Source of the DNA: Methanosarcina sp.
Lineage (GTDB): Archaea; Halobacteriota; Methanosarcinia; Methanosarcinales; Methanosarcinaceae
Reading direction: 5' to 3'
Length of the DNA stretch: 5,750 nt
Assembly (NCBI GenBank): GCA_017883485.1
Contig: JADGNM010000183.1
Location: forward strand, 1-5,750
A program made the translations under genes and the position numbers. The first letter of the stretch is position 1. Every line of letters starts with the position of its first letter. The notes under the pieces are model-generated. The model was given only the letters and a program-made list of their open reading frames with translations. It was not told the origin of the DNA and made no database searches. Shown here piece after piece: positions 5,596-5,750 of the stretch.

Positions 5596-5750
5596 TCATT
5601 TTGCCTTCAGAGTTTCCGAACTTGCCAGTGCAAAGATCCCATAAGCCGTTTTCAGGACAGGGATCTCGCTTCCTGCCTCGGCATTGAAAGACATCGGTTT
5701 CTTTATAGCTACAGTCTCATAGGTCTCAGGATCAAGTACTAGAATTGCGT
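5596..5750 (-). CDS. C-terminal end of a partial gene, possibly an archaeal NMD3-like ribosome-export/stability protein
   Basis: The last 50 residues before a TGA at 5598-5596 are open and in good coding form. They begin AILVLDPETYETVAIKKP, pass through EIPVLKTAYGIFAL and end LKAK. The rest of the gene lies right of the window. The LDPETYE...IKKP segment resembles, from memory, the tail of archaeal NMD3 homologues (proteins related to the eukaryotic 60S export adaptor with N-terminal zinc ribbons), but no zinc-binding part is visible here. Its stop overlaps an ATG of the downstream ATP-grasp reading frame as ATGA, so the two are likely co-transcribed. The coding call is sound because of the frame, composition and operon overlap; the family name is tentative. 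Confidence 0.6.
   Translation of the reverse strand, partial: AILVLDPETYETVAIKKPMSFNAEAGSEIPVLKTAYGIFALASSETLKAK

Noticed and set aside
1..5750. Search for tRNA, CRISPR repeats, insertion sequences or a defence system
   Set aside because: No cloverleaf, regularly spaced repeat array, transposase, terminal inverted repeat or defence-type domain was seen; the genes are core cellular functions.

Overview
The window reads as chromosomal DNA of a Methanosarcina-type methanogenic archaeon. The evidence is a full-length KH/beta-CASP ribonuclease (aCPSF1) very like the Methanosarcina protein as I remember it, a single-Thr archaeal proteasome beta subunit with a nine-residue propeptide, an archaeal TFE, archaeal TATA boxes upstream of several genes, and AT-rich intergenic DNA. 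I cannot fix the species without a database search.

All intact genes are on the minus strand. In order of transcription (right to left) they are: the C-terminal end of a gene that may encode an archaeal NMD3-like protein (5750-5596, cut by the window edge); an uncharacterised ATP-grasp enzyme; tfe, the transcription initiation factor; a small HD-domain phosphohydrolase overlapping or abutting tfe; psmB, the proteasome beta subunit, behind its own strong TATA box and a leader of about 120 nt; and aCPSF1, the 3'-end-processing and termination ribonuclease. At the left edge, the plus strand carries a decayed HAD-family (beta-phosphoglucomutase-like) phosphatase gene with several frameshifts. It runs tail-to-tail into the aCPSF1 stop codon.

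Functionally this is an information-processing and protein-turnover neighbourhood. It joins transcription initiation (TFE), transcription termination and RNA 3'-end cleavage (aCPSF1), protein degradation (PsmB) and possibly ribosome-subunit biogenesis (the NMD3-like tail). TATA-like elements before tfe, psmB and aCPSF1 suggest three or more transcription units, perhaps with read-through, rather than one operon.

The least explained sequence is non-coding. The psmB leader holds two tandem 17-bp dyads exactly 20 bp apart, whose arms differ by a compensated base pair. A perfect 9-bp inverted repeat overlaps the aCPSF1 stop codon. A 15-bp tandem duplication covers the psmB stop codon. A 20-bp tandem duplication repeats the ribosome-binding site of the ATP-grasp gene. 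The best tfe TATA box lies too close to the start codon to fit its Shine-Dalgarno sequence. I saw no tRNA, rRNA, CRISPR array, IS element or wholly new multi-gene system.
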